Assembly (NCBI GenBank): GCA_009192285.1
Contig: WBVU01000003.1
Coordinates: 1,705,973 to 1,769,972, forward strand
DNA length: 64,000 nt
Source of the DNA: Morchella semilibera
Lineage: Eukaryota > Ascomycota > Pezizomycetes > Pezizales > Morchellaceae
Direction: 5' to 3'
The notes under the pieces are model-generated. The model saw only the letters and a program-made list of their open reading frames with translations, did not search any database and was not told the origin of the DNA. Each line of letters opens with the position of its first letter. Within the stretch, counting starts at the first letter, position 1. The translations under genes were made by a program, and so were the position numbers. Of the stretch, positions 39,947 to 51,393 are shown one piece after another.

Positions 39947-42900
39947 ATGCTACGCGACCTCGGAGCCACGCTGCTCCTCGCCTCATCGGCCTTCTCTCTT
40001 GCGAGCGCCGCTCATAACCGTTCCCTCGTTGGTGTCGGTGTCGACTACAGTCTTCTACAAAATCAGGCGGCCTGGAGCCTCGATAACAGACCGCCGGAAT
40101 GTCCGCCTTGGTGAGTTACATATAATTACCCACGAGGCAAACAAGGGGGGGGGGGGTTCAAACAGGGTTAGTGTATGTGTGGGGTTTGGTTAGCTGACGT
40201 CCGTGTGTCGATAGCTTCAACTGTCTGCTGCCTGCATTCAACTGTAAGCAGTACGCGGAGTGCAGCTCGCATGATGGAAAGTGCGAGTGTCCACCTGGCT
40301 TTGGGGGCGATAATTGTTTGGAGCCGCGTATGTGTCATGTTTTTTCCCCTCTTGCTTTTCGTTTCAGTGGCGTGACGTTGTGTGTGTGTTTGGGCTAATC
40401 CGAGTGATAGTTTGTGGGTCGCTGGCGGGCGATAATCATCGACCTGTGAAGGGAAGCGAGCCTTGCGAGTGCGATGAGGGATGGACCGGAATCAATTGCA
40501 ATGGTTTGTGGCAGCTTGAGGGGTGGGGAGGGAGGAGGTGGGGATAGATGGGCTGATTGGGTGTGAATAGTTTGCCAGACGGACGATGCGTGCGACGCCC
40601 TTATGCCACAGCGCGAGGGTGGCGTTTGCTACAAGCAGGGAATTGCGGTGAAGCAGAATTACCAGCAGTGTGATGTTACGAGTATGTTTTTGTCTTTACA
40701 AAGGTGAATTACTGGGAGGGAAGAGGCTAATGGTGAGCAGATCGGAAGATTCTGGAGATGCTGAAGAGGAATCCTCAGGTCACGTTTGGGTGTAACAGGG
40801 AGAAGGAGGAGTGTACTTTCCAGTGTAGGTGGTTCCGGTCCAGTGGTTGGGTAACGTTAGTTGTGGGCTAACATGTTTATGTCGTGTAGTCTGGGTTGAT
40901 CAGGTCGAGTCGTTCTATTGCTCTCTTGACGAGTGTGATTGGGAGCTACAGAGCACGCACGACAAGAATGTCACCGACTACGAGTGTAAGAAGGTCAAGT
41001 GCGAGTGTATCCCGGGCCGCACTCTCTGTGGTGAGGGTGGCACTATCGACCTCACAGAGTTCTTGACAGAAGGTATTACTGGACCTGCCACCTTCTCTTG
41101 TGATTCTTCAAAGTCAAAGGATTCATGCTACTTCTCGGAGCCTGCAATGAATGATGTCATCTCCTCAATCTTTGGAGATGAGAGCATTCTCTTGGACTGT
41201 AATGCAGGTGAGTGTCTGCACAAATCGGAGGTTCCTGGATATACCAGGCCGATCAAGACCATCAATAAGCCTCTCATTGCCGGCGTTATTGCCGGATGCG
41301 CTTTGTTTATCCTTGCTGTAGTTTTGGGGCTTTGGTATCTTGGCAGGCGCTCGACCCAGCGCAGTGGCGCAATTCGTCTCGCAGACGATGACGATGAGGC
41401 GAGCCGTCTTGGTGTGGAGCACAAGCCAGCGTCATTGCACTTCGAGAAGGTTTCTTACTCGCTCAACGAGAAGAACATCCTCAAGGATGTCAGTGGCGTG
41501 GTCAATTCCGGGCAGGTTATGGCTATCATGGGACCCTCTGGTGCTGGAAAGACTACCTTCTTGGATATTCTCGCGAGGAAGAACAAGCGCGGACATGTCC
41601 AGGGAAACATCTACATCAACGGATCTTTGGTGTCGGACGAGGAGTATAGGGAGGTTATTGGTTTCGTCGATCAGGAGGACACCATGATGCCAACACTTAC
41701 GGTCTACGAGACGATTCTCAACTCTGCGCTGCTTAGGCTCCCGAGGGATATGAGCTTCCAGGCTAAGGACACCCGTGTCATGGAGGTTATGGCACAGCTT
41801 GGGATTCTGGCAATTAAGGACCAGCTTATTGGGACATCAGAGGACAATGGACTTCGCGGCATCTCGGGGGGCGAGAAGAGACGTGTTGGGATTGCTTGCG
41901 AATTGGTTACCAGTCCCAGCATTCTGTTTTTGGATGAACCTACTAGTGGATTGGACAGTTTCAACGCCTACAATGTGGTCGAATGTCTGGTTAATCTTGC
42001 ACGGAACTACCGCCGCACTGTGGTATTTACAATTCACCAGCCGAAGAGTAATATTGTTGCGCTTTTTGATCAATTGGTTCTTTTGGCAAAGGGAAGATGT
42101 GTATACTCTGGTCCTTTCGATAGGTGTCAGAGATACTTTGATCAACAAGGTTACCCGTGTCCTCAGGGCTTCAACATTGCGGATTATCTCGTCGACTTGA
42201 CTATGCATGCGGACTCTAGGCGCGCAATTCCCCAAGAGGAGGATGTTTCTGAGAGCAATGAGACCTCACGTAGGGGTGCAGTAACGTCACCAAGCCCCAG
42301 TGAAAGCTCTCACCTCTCCCCAACGAGCCCAAAGAAGAAGGGCCGTAAGCGGGGAAACTCAATTAGGGCTCTCCAGGAAAGGCAGCTTTTTACCCGTAGA
42401 CGCTCTGAGGTTGCTAGTCCTGTTGGCGAAGAAGTTATGATGTCTGATGACTTGGAGGGCACCAGGGTCTGGAGAGAAAGCAGCGAGCCACGACAAACCT
42501 ATGAGGAGGCAGAGCATCTCCTCCCCCCCGCTCCCCAGATGAACGGAAGTGACGCCACAGATCTTGATGTCCTAATTGCTGCCTACATGAACTCGGATAT
42601 AGCCGTCTCCATCCGGGAAGAGATCCAAACCGGCTTCGTCTCCGAAACCAACGGCGATGCCAACGGCTCCGCCGGCCAACGCCCCTCTAGCAGCGGCATG
42701 CGCAGCTTCAAGCGCATCGGCTGGCTCGCCCAATTCGTCATCCTTAGTCGTCGGACCTGGAAGAACCTTTACCGTAACCCCATGCTCATGCTCGCGCACT
42801 ACGCCATCTCCATCCTCCTCGGTGTGCTCTGTGGCTACCTCTTCTTCGGCCTCACCAGCGATATCTCCGGCTTCCAGAACCGTATGGGTCTCATCTTCTT

Positions 42901-43616
42901 CGTGCTTGCGCTCTTCGGCTTCAGCACACTCACCTCGCTCAATGTCTTTGCCGCCGAACGCACTCTCTTCCTCCGCGAGCGGGCTAACCGCTACTATGCG
43001 CCCATCACGTACTTCGCCGCCAAGGTCATGTTCGACATCGTCCCGCTGCGCATCATCCCGCCTATCATCATGGGCATGATCATGTACCCCATGGTCGGGC
43101 TATACGCCGAGTGGCCCGAGTTCTTCAAGTTCATGCTGGTGTTGGTACTCTTCAACCTCGCCGCGGCCGCAATCTGCCTGTTTATCGGAATCGTCTTTAA
43201 GGACACGTCGTTGGCGAACCTGGTTGGCAGTCTGGTGATGCTGTTCTCGCTGCTGTTTGCCGGGCTCCTGCTGAATCACGATTCTATCCCGAAGGGCGCG
43301 CTGTGGCTGCAGACGGGCAGTATCTTTCACTACGGGTTTGAGGCGCTGCTGGTGAATGAGGTTAGGTATCTGAGTCTGTATGAACATAAGTAAGCCCCCC
43401 GCCCCCCTCTTCCCCCAGCTGTGTGGTAGTGTACTGACGAACAACCGGAACAGGTACGGCCTTGATATTGAAGTCCCTGGCGCTACGATCCTCAGCACGT
43501 TCGGCTTCAACTCCCTCGCGTACTGGCGGGACGTGGTTGGACTAGCCATGTTTGCGGGCAGCTTCATCGTGCTGGCGTATGGTGCGATGCATCTCTTGTT
43601 GGTTGAGAAGCGGTAA
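39947..43616 (+). CDS. Adp1-like ABC transporter (ABCG half-transporter with EGF-like ectodomain)
   Basis: Seven exons (39947-40110, 40215-40327, 40411-40503, 40571-40681, 40741-40824, 40890-43389, 43454-43616) give 1075 residues, matching the size of yeast Adp1 (1049). A hydrophobic signal peptide ([13 protein letters not shown]) precedes a Cys-rich region with EGF-like knots, for example [12 protein letters not shown] and [13 protein letters not shown] first transmembrane helix ([20 protein letters not shown]) is followed by one nucleotide-binding domain: Walker [10 protein letters not shown] near 402, signature ISGGEKRR near 511, Walker [11 protein letters not shown] near 534. A Ser-rich linker leads to six C-terminal helices typical of ABCG. 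Yeast Adp1 is a vacuolar/ER membrane ABCG protein of unclear substrate. The five small 5' exons all cover the Cys-rich ectodomain. Confidence 0.92.
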
Positions 43617-46600
43617 TTGCGTGTTTGGTGCGTTGAGAGATGGGTGCGGGAAATGGGTAGTGAGTGGTTGATGATGGGTTTATAGATGTATGAGTTAGGA
43701 TACAGTCATGGAGAGAAAGGACGATTATTGATGGGTTTTTCTTTCTATTTTTTCTCTCTTTTCTCTTATTTTATTGAAGGGCATGGATATGGCATGGAGC
43801 TGGTTAGCTTGGCTGGGCTGGGCGGACACGAACAGACACTTGGGGCCTTGTCACGCGTAGACGGTCTGATAGTGTAGTATCGGTAATTATGGAGAGAGGG
43901 GGTGGGGGTAATTAGATACAGCGGGGAAGAAAGAAAAAGACCTTTTCTTCTTCTTCCCCCCTCTTTCTTCTCTCTCTCTCTACCCCTCATACACAGCGGG
44001 CGACTGGAGACTTCTTTTTTTTTGTAAGTATATATATATATTTGGAGTAGTTTTTTTTATTATTATTTGATACTAATGGTTTCGACGTTTTGTCCCGGTT
44101 TTCCTTTTCTTTTCTGGGGGAGGGCGAGGTGATGAAGGCTATATGGTTTACTTTGTTTTACTAGATGAGCTTGTTTCTCTCTCTCTCTCTGGATCGTATA
44201 GATAGTAGCGGTTTTGCTTTGCAAATCACATATCGAAGATTGAGGGAGATTAAGGAAATACATGTACCTACGTATGTACCCATGTGTTATGTTTTATACC
44301 CCCCCCCCCTACATGTAGTAGGGCGATAGTCTGGTCTGATAAGTAGCTGGGGTGCAGGAGGTCGGTGAGTTCGCCAGGGGTTGAAATATCGATGTTGGAA
44401 ATGCGGTAAAGGGTCTTTTATACACCTGACTATAGTACAGGGACCAAACCCTCTAAAGCAACGCAAAACAAATTGAGAAATGCGGTATCAATGATCAGGG
44501 GTACGGTATATACCGATAGTAGCTGTGGTACGTACCTACAACAGCACGGACCGTAGGTAGGTAAATAAATACAACCCCGAGTCGACAGACGGCCCGGAAT
44601 ATACATATGGAGGACCCCTATGCCACTGCCCATTCGCCCGGGGTCGGGCCAACAACATGATACTAGGTAGATACATGTATTCTACTGGGGAGGGACATAC
44701 ATGGTTCCTACTGCGTATGCGGATGTCTAAACAAACACACAGTACGAAAAAAATGGGGTGAAATCACTACCATAGGACTACGGAATTTAATGACAAATAC
44801 CGAATTAGGCCGAAGTGTATTGCTAGCGTATCAGCGGGAATACCGTAGTGATCCCACCCCTCTTTTTGGTACTGTATGTATACCTACAGGATGTCATCGC
44901 GCGAGTACCTACATTACATTGCTGTCGGGTATGAATGCACCCGCTAGATCTAAAGTAGGCGTTCTTAGATCTGGTTGGCAGGTGAGGGGGGAGGGGGAGA
45001 GAGAGAGAGTAGGGTACTTACCGTAAAGTACTCTGGGGTATGTGCTACTCTACGTTCTATCCAGCACCATGTGTCGAGAATTTATTAGCTGTCAAATCGA
45101 CAAACAGACCTCTAGCACCCCCCCCCCCTCTCTCCCTCCCAGCATCCCATGGCCACCACACCCCAGATGGTAAAAAAAGGTAACACACAACCCCACATAA
45201 ACCGACTCCGAAGAATGTTTCCTTTCCCCTATAAGTCCAAGTAGCTAAGATCACAGCACACACATACATATATATCCCCCCCCCCCCACCGTGCATATGA
45301 TACAGGTCTCAAATAATAAGCTCCCTCCAGTGAACTCTTTTCTTAGAAAAGGGTGTGGTGACTAAGTTTTTTTGTACCTGCGCCGAACCGAACCGTCTAG
45401 TTTCCAGTAGCCACAATCATTGACACTAGAGTAGGTAGGTACTCTACTTCCTTCTAGCGCGCCAATCCCGCCCGCTGCGGATTCGAATTATTACGTTGCC
45501 AAGAATACAATTCATGTAATGAGGTAAGTACATGTATGTATGTGTATGTAGCTGGAATTGATAGACAGCCCAGCCCTGCGTCTATCACAGGGTGTTCCAA
45601 CACGCGGGGGCGCGTGGTGGTCGGTTGATGTAGTTTATCTGCTCTAGCCCATATTGTATTTTACGTCGTAGATATCAGTGAGATAACTAGATCTTGGTGA
45701 TACAGTTCTACACTCATTCTGCTTGAGCCGCAATCATTGGTGGGGGGGAGAGGGGTAGGGGTTGTGGGTTATAATTAGCACAACCCATGATCCCAGTGAG
45801 AACCGTTGTGCAAAGTACGGACAAGTACGAACACGGGTATAGTACGCTGAAACAGAGAATGACAGGTCCACAGTCCTACCTCCTTTTCAAAACTGTATGG
45901 CCGACATTGATGATGCGTTAGCATTTGAAGGAGGAGGGTCCGAGGATGAGGTAAGTCGTGGACGATTTATCTTCTTCCGCGAGAGGCAGCAGGATGGTCG
46001 AGCCAAACAGACAACATTCACCGGAGACTTTGCAGGCACTGCCGTGTCGAATCTCACCCACATCCTTCATGGTCATGCTGTATTACAATGTTATTCTGTG
46101 GCGAAGTATTTACAGTAGGTACATACATGTAGGGTAGGTACTTAGAGTTCCTCTTCTGTACTGCATATTCGCTCGTCAATTCAAGCCTGAATACTGTGTG
46201 TAGCGGAGGGGGGATAATATGCAAAGACTCCCTGCCAAATACCCTCTTCACACCATATAGGCACTGTATGAACGGAATAACAGCCGAGAATCGCTTAACC
46301 TGATCAAATCTAAAGGTCAATGCCATATTTCCATCGATTTCTCGGCCATAGCCAGGGTATTCCCCATCCATTCCCCATCCATACCCCCCGTCTCTATCCC
46401 AAGGACCCGTTCGTTCCATTCAGTTCCAGTTAAACCTGCTTGTCCTATCGACCTTCGTGTGATTTGTGGCTTGTAGAGGTCAGCGTATCATCAGCCTCTT
46501 CTCCGGTAGATCGCTGTTAGGCTGCCTACCTAATACTCACTTTTACCCTTCTTTCCTCCACTCCAGTTAAACCTACCTTCCACTCCGCGTTGTTTTGACT

Positions 46601-46822
46601 TTGGGTCCCTTTTTTCTTGGTTTTGTCAACGTTTCAATCCCTATCACATCCATCGAATTCCAACGGATAGGCACACGCAATACCCTGTTACATACTTGCT
46701 TGCGTGTTCTCGAATCCTCGTTTTGGCTCTCGAATTCTTTTGGCGCCCTTCTGTCCAAACCTCTTCATCGACCCTATTTCTTTGGCGCTTTGCGGACGAG
46801 CGCTTCGAGCAATAAGTCGGTG
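43617..46822. other. 3.2-kb intergenic region
   Basis: No recognisable gene. It has CT- and TATA-rich simple sequence near 43970-44045, and TACATGTA octamers at 44259, 44310, 44672, 45529 and 46124. C runs lie near 44300, 45120 and 45278. A short possible coding exon near 45897 is listed separately. The last 300 bp before 46823 are pyrimidine-rich and look like a 5' leader. Confidence 0.5.
45898..46119 (+). other. Possible small ORF or isolated first exon (weak)
   Basis: An ATG here starts a 73-codon frame beginning MADIDDALAFEGGGSEDE, an acidic, gene-like N-terminus. A perfect donor GTAAGT directly follows the GAG codon at about 45951-45953. No matching downstream exon could be found in frame, and the unspliced remainder has no recognisable content. 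It may be a short peptide, a decayed gene start, or chance. Confidence 0.2.
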
Positions 46823-48168
46823 ATGAAGCTTCCAGTATTAGTAACACGTGCGCTCATTGAGAAGCGATTTCCCGATAAAGAAGAAGAAGGCCCAGGAGGG
46901 CCCGGTGGGCCCGGTGGTCAAGGGAAATCTCTTATTGTGAGTTCCTTGTAAAGCTTTGGAAGTTTGCTACCTTTTGGTTTTGCTTTAGGCATCCGGAGTG
47001 GTGGTTATCTGTCTATGTTCCTGCAGCTAACACAGCTCCCCCCCACTCCCTTCAGGTAGCTGTTGTCTTTGTTGCCGTTCTCCTCTTCTCCTTATTCATC
47101 TACGTCGGTCTACGTCTCCTCCGCCGAAGCACTCCAGAACCCCCAACTTGGCTCCCCGGAGTCATCAGGTCCTGGTGGACAAAATGGATTCCCGGGACCT
47201 ATATCCCTACACCAATCTCAGAGAGAGAAGCCGTTGCGGCTGCTAACGCTACTGCGGCATCCTCCATGTCTAGCCGCCACAGCGACCGTTCCACCACCTA
47301 CAATGATAGCCGTCGGGACCGACATAGCAGCCGACGTGACCGCCATCGCGATGTCCAAACACATGGGATTGACAGGAACACAAGCATCCGCTCTATCATG
47401 ACCCTGCCCGAATATCGACCTGTCGCTTCGCCCGGAAAGGAGACGACCATTGGCCGAGAAGGTGAACGGGCGGGTATCGACATTGTACTCGAATTTCCAG
47501 AGAGTTCAACCGAGGAGGAAGAAAGGAGGGAAGAGCATATGCAAGCTCTATATGAGATCAGACTCGCACGGCAACTCGAGAGGGCAGAGGCTAGGGAAAA
47601 TGCTGCAAACGGGAGTAGACGTAATCGGCACGCCTCGCCATCAGGGAACGATCGAGGAAGAAATAGGGATGGTTCAAGTAGCACTTCACTTGCTGCTGCA
47701 CTTGCTGCAGTTACGGAGCGAGAGCGAAGATTGGCCAATGTTGCATATGCCGAAGTTGGGACCGCAAGACCGGACGGATCAAGGGTTAGAGCTAGCTCAA
47801 CAGCATCTGAAAGAGATAACCAGCCACTTTTGAGCTCTGGGGCCAGTATGGGACGACACGGGAGAAGTGTATCGATAGAAAGTGTTGAGATGTTCAGCGC
47901 AAGACCAAGTATGGAGACAAGGCCTACGCCAAGTTCTGGTAGCAGGCAGGTCTCTGGTGTCAGGTCAATGTTGGATGTTGATCGTGAAACTACTCCCCCG
48001 CCACCAGATTATGGTGGTCCACCCACGGAGCCGCCGCCAGATTATGACCAGATACATGACTCGCACGATGATGGCCAGCACGGAAACCATATGCAAGTCC
48101 CGCTGCTACGAGTTGAGTCAGCCTCGCCCGAGCCATCAAGTTTGCCCACCCCCTCACCGGCGCGATAA
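46823..48168 (+). CDS. Fungal single-pass membrane protein with PPxY motifs, function unknown
   Basis: Two exons (46823-46936 and 47056-48168, intron 119 nt) give 408 residues. Residues 1-35 form a short lumenal or external piece with a Gly/Pro run (EEEGPGGPGGPGG). One transmembrane helix follows, split by the intron (VAVVFVAVLLFSLFIYVGL). The cytosolic tail is charged: a PPTWLPG block, an Arg/Asp/Ser-rich stretch, a probable helix (EEERREEHMQALYEIRLAR), and RANS/NQPLLSSGASMG-like conserved bits. Near the C-terminus are two PPDY motifs about nine residues apart. I recognise the layout from uncharacterised ascomycete proteins, but no function is known. PPxY motifs bind WW domains of Rsp5/Nedd4 ubiquitin ligases, so a role as a ligase adaptor or substrate is an inference. 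Confidence 0.75.
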
Positions 48169-49474
48169 CCAAGGAGAAAAAATATATTTACATACACATT
48201 GGTATGGGGGTTTTCTGAAATCCTTAGGAGTAATATAGCATACATTTCCCCTACTACTGGTCTGAGATGGCGTGGCCATTCTTTTCTCACCTTCGTTGTA
48301 TACCCCCATTTTTTAAACTATTTTATTTTTCCTCAGTTTGGGCAAAGTCGTTTACTCAGGCGTTTATATTCACTATACCATGTGGTAGTTGCTTCTCCTT
48401 TAGCTTTTTTTTTGCTTGTAGCGGCAGGGCGAGGTTGGAGGCTGTTGTTTTGCCACCCTATTTGTGAGGGAGTTTGAATGTAAATGAAGGATTGTGAGCT
48501 ATACGTATAGTGATATAGAAATGAACCTACATTTCTGACTCTGCAGCTGCCCAGAGTGACCGGGTGTGCGGACTGTGAAGAGACGGTCATCTCTGAAGGT
48601 TGACGCAAAGAGGGCCGGGGTAAGCCTCTGAAGGTCACCTCCACTATACTTCGCTGTCAATGTCGGTTTGTCTTCTGGCAATACGGTCGCAACCCTGTAG
48701 TTATTTGCTCCGAAAGAACCCTCGCATGCAGTTAGGGGTCCATAGATACATAATTTACAAGGGAAACGGACCCGGGTCTGTCACTAGGTGCAATCCATTC
48801 ATTACTTTTCTAGCAGGTCGAATGTAGCGTCGCTCCACACACACAGACGGGGGTCTTCTGCTGGTTATTTAAGTAAAATCCTTTAGTTAGCAGACCCTAA
48901 CAATCAGGTTCATGGCTTCATCAAGGGAGGGGGAAAGGGGTGGGGCTGGGGTTGGTGGAGCGGAATGCTGTGGAGGGGATGTGGCTGTCTCGTCTCGGGA
49001 GGGGGCCAACCATCGAAACAATTTTTTAGAGGTAACTGTGGTCAAAATTTTGACAACTGTACTAAGACTTAAACGTTGCCGCAAGCTAGTAGATTAAGAC
49101 AAAGTTATAATCATAGGAGAGTCGAGCAATAGATCTAGAGTAGTTAGGTTCTGTTATTGAAAAACGCTCAAGGGCATTAGTTTATTCGGAGTTTATTTCA
49201 TGCGCGTTAACTTTGATAGATAAGCAGAGTGTCCTTGTGCGCAGCCCGCGTGGGCTGGCCAGACCATAGACTGTCGAGTGATATTTTATGACTAAGTAAT
49301 CTAACCTTGCATGGTGATACTGATACTAGATCGGGGGAGAGGGAACAAGAAAAATCACCACTTAAAAGAGAGCGGTGTACCTATATATAGGTTTAGTTGT
49401 TCTTGACCCACTTACAACTCCTCCTGATGGGTCTTGATTAATAGTGCACTGTTCTTAGCCAGGGTTTAAGTGTA

Positions 49475-49573
49475 CAGCGGTGGGTAAAAAGTCATCGGAT
49501 GCCCTAGGCACAATTTTGCCTGCAAACGCGCATTCTGGTGGCGTTCCGTCCGATGACTTATTACCCGCCGCTG
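49475..49573. mobile_element. Tc1/mariner-type MITE, 99 bp, TA target duplication
   Basis: Terminal inverted repeats of about 25 bp start CAGCGGTGGGTAAAAAGTC on the left and, on the complementary strand, CAGCGGCGGGTAATAAGTC on the right, with two mismatches. The element is flanked by TA at 49473-49474 and 49574-49575, the standard Tc1/mariner target duplication. The interior is under 50 bp with no coding capacity, so any movement needs a transposase supplied elsewhere. Confidence 0.8.
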
Positions 49574-50676
49574 TACAGCTAGAATATGTATGTCCTAAAT
49601 AATCTGACATCAGGATATGTGTTTGAGTCTATAGGGTCGAAGTCCCGAGCCCTATCTTTCATAGCATCTATGGATGCTGTATGCTCGTGAGGTGCACCAG
49701 GGCGCGGCGACTGCGCGCGCGGTGTGAGCCGGATGGTCGTATGAATTGGTGGATTGTAACCCGCTTAAGGTTACGCAAGTGTGTAACTCAAGTCCGAGTC
49801 ACCGCTCCGCTTGCTTGCTTGTGCGCGGGCACTTGTGCTCGTGTGTTGTAGGTAATAGTCGTGGCAGCGAGGGCGGTGGTGGGTTGTGTAGCTGGGCGTC
49901 AATGGCCAAACTGACAGGGAAGGTCAAGGAAGTGACCTGCTTTTAAATACGGTTGAGAGGTGTATACTGAAGACTTTGATTTGTCCTAATTATCTCGTTT
50001 GGATGTAGCAGTGGCTTGGTGAAGGTTTGAGTTATACCCGCAAGCCTTGGACTTGGCGAGTAAATACATGTAGGTGAATACCTAGTAAGCCATCCCCTAG
50101 ATCTCTTGCATCACTGAAAACAGAGGAATTACTAGGATACATTCATACTTAGGGATTATCGGGAACCTTGTATTTAGCAATGAGATCGGAGTTTCAGTGG
50201 ATTGCCTGCGTCACATGCGATCACTCGGAGGAAATTGATCATTGACCCAAATTGTATCTCCCAAATCTAGGATTACTTTATGTGAGTTGACAGAGTCTAA
50301 GTGATGGTCGGGCTTTCTGTGAGTGTGGGGTAAACTAGGCTAGAGATTTGCTGGGCCTGCACATGATGGTTGTGGCGAGGCTATGTTGTGGTCGTGATCG
50401 ATTTACAAACCTGTTGGCCCGTTGGGTCAATACGGCCAATTTAGAGAGATTCTGCGTACCTATATGCCAAAGTTTGTGGGTGTGTTGCCTTCCGGCAGAC
50501 ACAGGAGCACAGAACCCCCACTTCATTTCACCTTGGGTTACGCCTTAGCCAGCTCACCAGCCTGGCGCAAGTGCTTCCATAACACACCTAATTGTAAGTG
50601 ACTACACTCACTCATTCCACAGTAGCTTGGCGAGTTTATTTCAGGGCTTGCAAAAAAATTGGCCGCCCTCTAGCTC

Positions 50677-50684
50677 TATAAAAG
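50677..50684 (+). promoter_or_regulatory. TATA box of the orphan gene
   Basis: TATAAAAG lies 80 bp upstream of the ATG at 50764. The A-rich leader just before the start (CTTAAAACTACC then ATG) fits a fungal initiation context, and few other genes in the window have such a clear TATA box. Confidence 0.6.
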
Positions 50685-50763
50685 CCTAAACCACCCAGCC
50701 AACCGCACCGTATTATCGGCCACCAAAAAAAATCTCAGCAACTTCCCTAATCTTAAAACTACC

Positions 50764-51393
50764 ATGCCCACTCTTCTAAACGCCCCTCAAGCCGCTAGCA
50801 CTACTACTTCTGTCACCGAAACTGACTCGATGACTAACGAGGCCACCCCTAAAATGTCTACTTCTGTTGTCGAAACCACCTCCAATAAAGCTACCCCCGC
50901 TACGAAGACTATACAGGGCCAGGACCAGGAGAACGACGGCACCCAAAGCGTTTCCTCTATAATCGCTACCATCTCTTTGAATATCTACGGCGGAACTATT
51001 ACCACCACCACTACCCTCAGATCTAAAATCCTCGAGTCCCTGAAGAAATTTTTCAAAGAATGCGCCGAATCCTCGATTACAACCTTTAAAACTCCTAAAA
51101 AGATCTGGAGGATGCGCAGGGAGGCCACTTCGGCACAGGGGTCTGACTCTGGTATCAAAGGCGGACAGGCTGGGGGAGCCCTTTTGGAGGATTTGGCCGG
51201 AGAGGAGGATAATAGTACTGGTAAAACCTTTGGGGAATATGGGATTGGAAAGGCTACCGGAGCTCACCAAAGAGATAACGAAGGACCTACCAACACCGCT
51301 GCCACCCCTAGATACAACCATCTGCCCGAAAATGCCCCGGTGCTTGCCCCTATCGCCAGAATTGCTTCCATCGGGGAACTTCTCACCGGCTAA
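50764..51393 (+). CDS. Orphan 209-residue protein, intronless
   Basis: A single ATG-to-stop frame with a clear TATA box upstream and an A-rich start context. I do not recognise the protein. The N-terminal 65 residues are Thr/Ser/Glu-rich and probably disordered. Residues 65-85 (SSIIATISLNIYGGTITTTT) are beta-prone. Residues 85-125 form a basic, helix-prone part (SKILESLKKFFKECAESS, then FKTPKKIWRMRREA). The rest is Gly/Asp/Asn-rich, ending in a short hydrophobic block (APVLAPIARIASIGELL). No signal peptide or transmembrane segment is evident. A frame on the opposite strand covers the same span (181 codons) but lacks promoter context. Lack of introns and of family features suggests a young or lineage-restricted gene. 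Confidence 0.6.
   Translation: MPTLLNAPQAASTTTSVTETDSMTNEATPKMSTSVVETTSNKATPATKTIQGQDQENDGTQSVSSIIATISLNIYGGTITTTTTLRSKILESLKKFFKECAESSITTFKTPKKIWRMRREATSAQGSDSGIKGGQAGGALLEDLAGEEDNSTGKTFGEYGIGKATGAHQRDNEGPTNTAATPRYNHLPENAPVLAPIARIASIGELLTG

Larger units (their letters stand above)
48169..50763. other. 2.6-kb intergenic region with a MITE
   Basis: No gene recognised. It contains the 99-bp mariner-type MITE (49475-49573), one TACATGTA octamer (50065-50072), and the TATA box of the orphan gene. The rest is unique-looking sequence of mixed composition. Confidence 0.5.

Noticed and set aside
50776-51321. 181-codon minus-strand frame overlapping the orphan gene
   Set aside because: The TATA box, A-rich leader and stop placement favour the plus strand; the minus frame reads as low-complexity Ser/Gly shadow.
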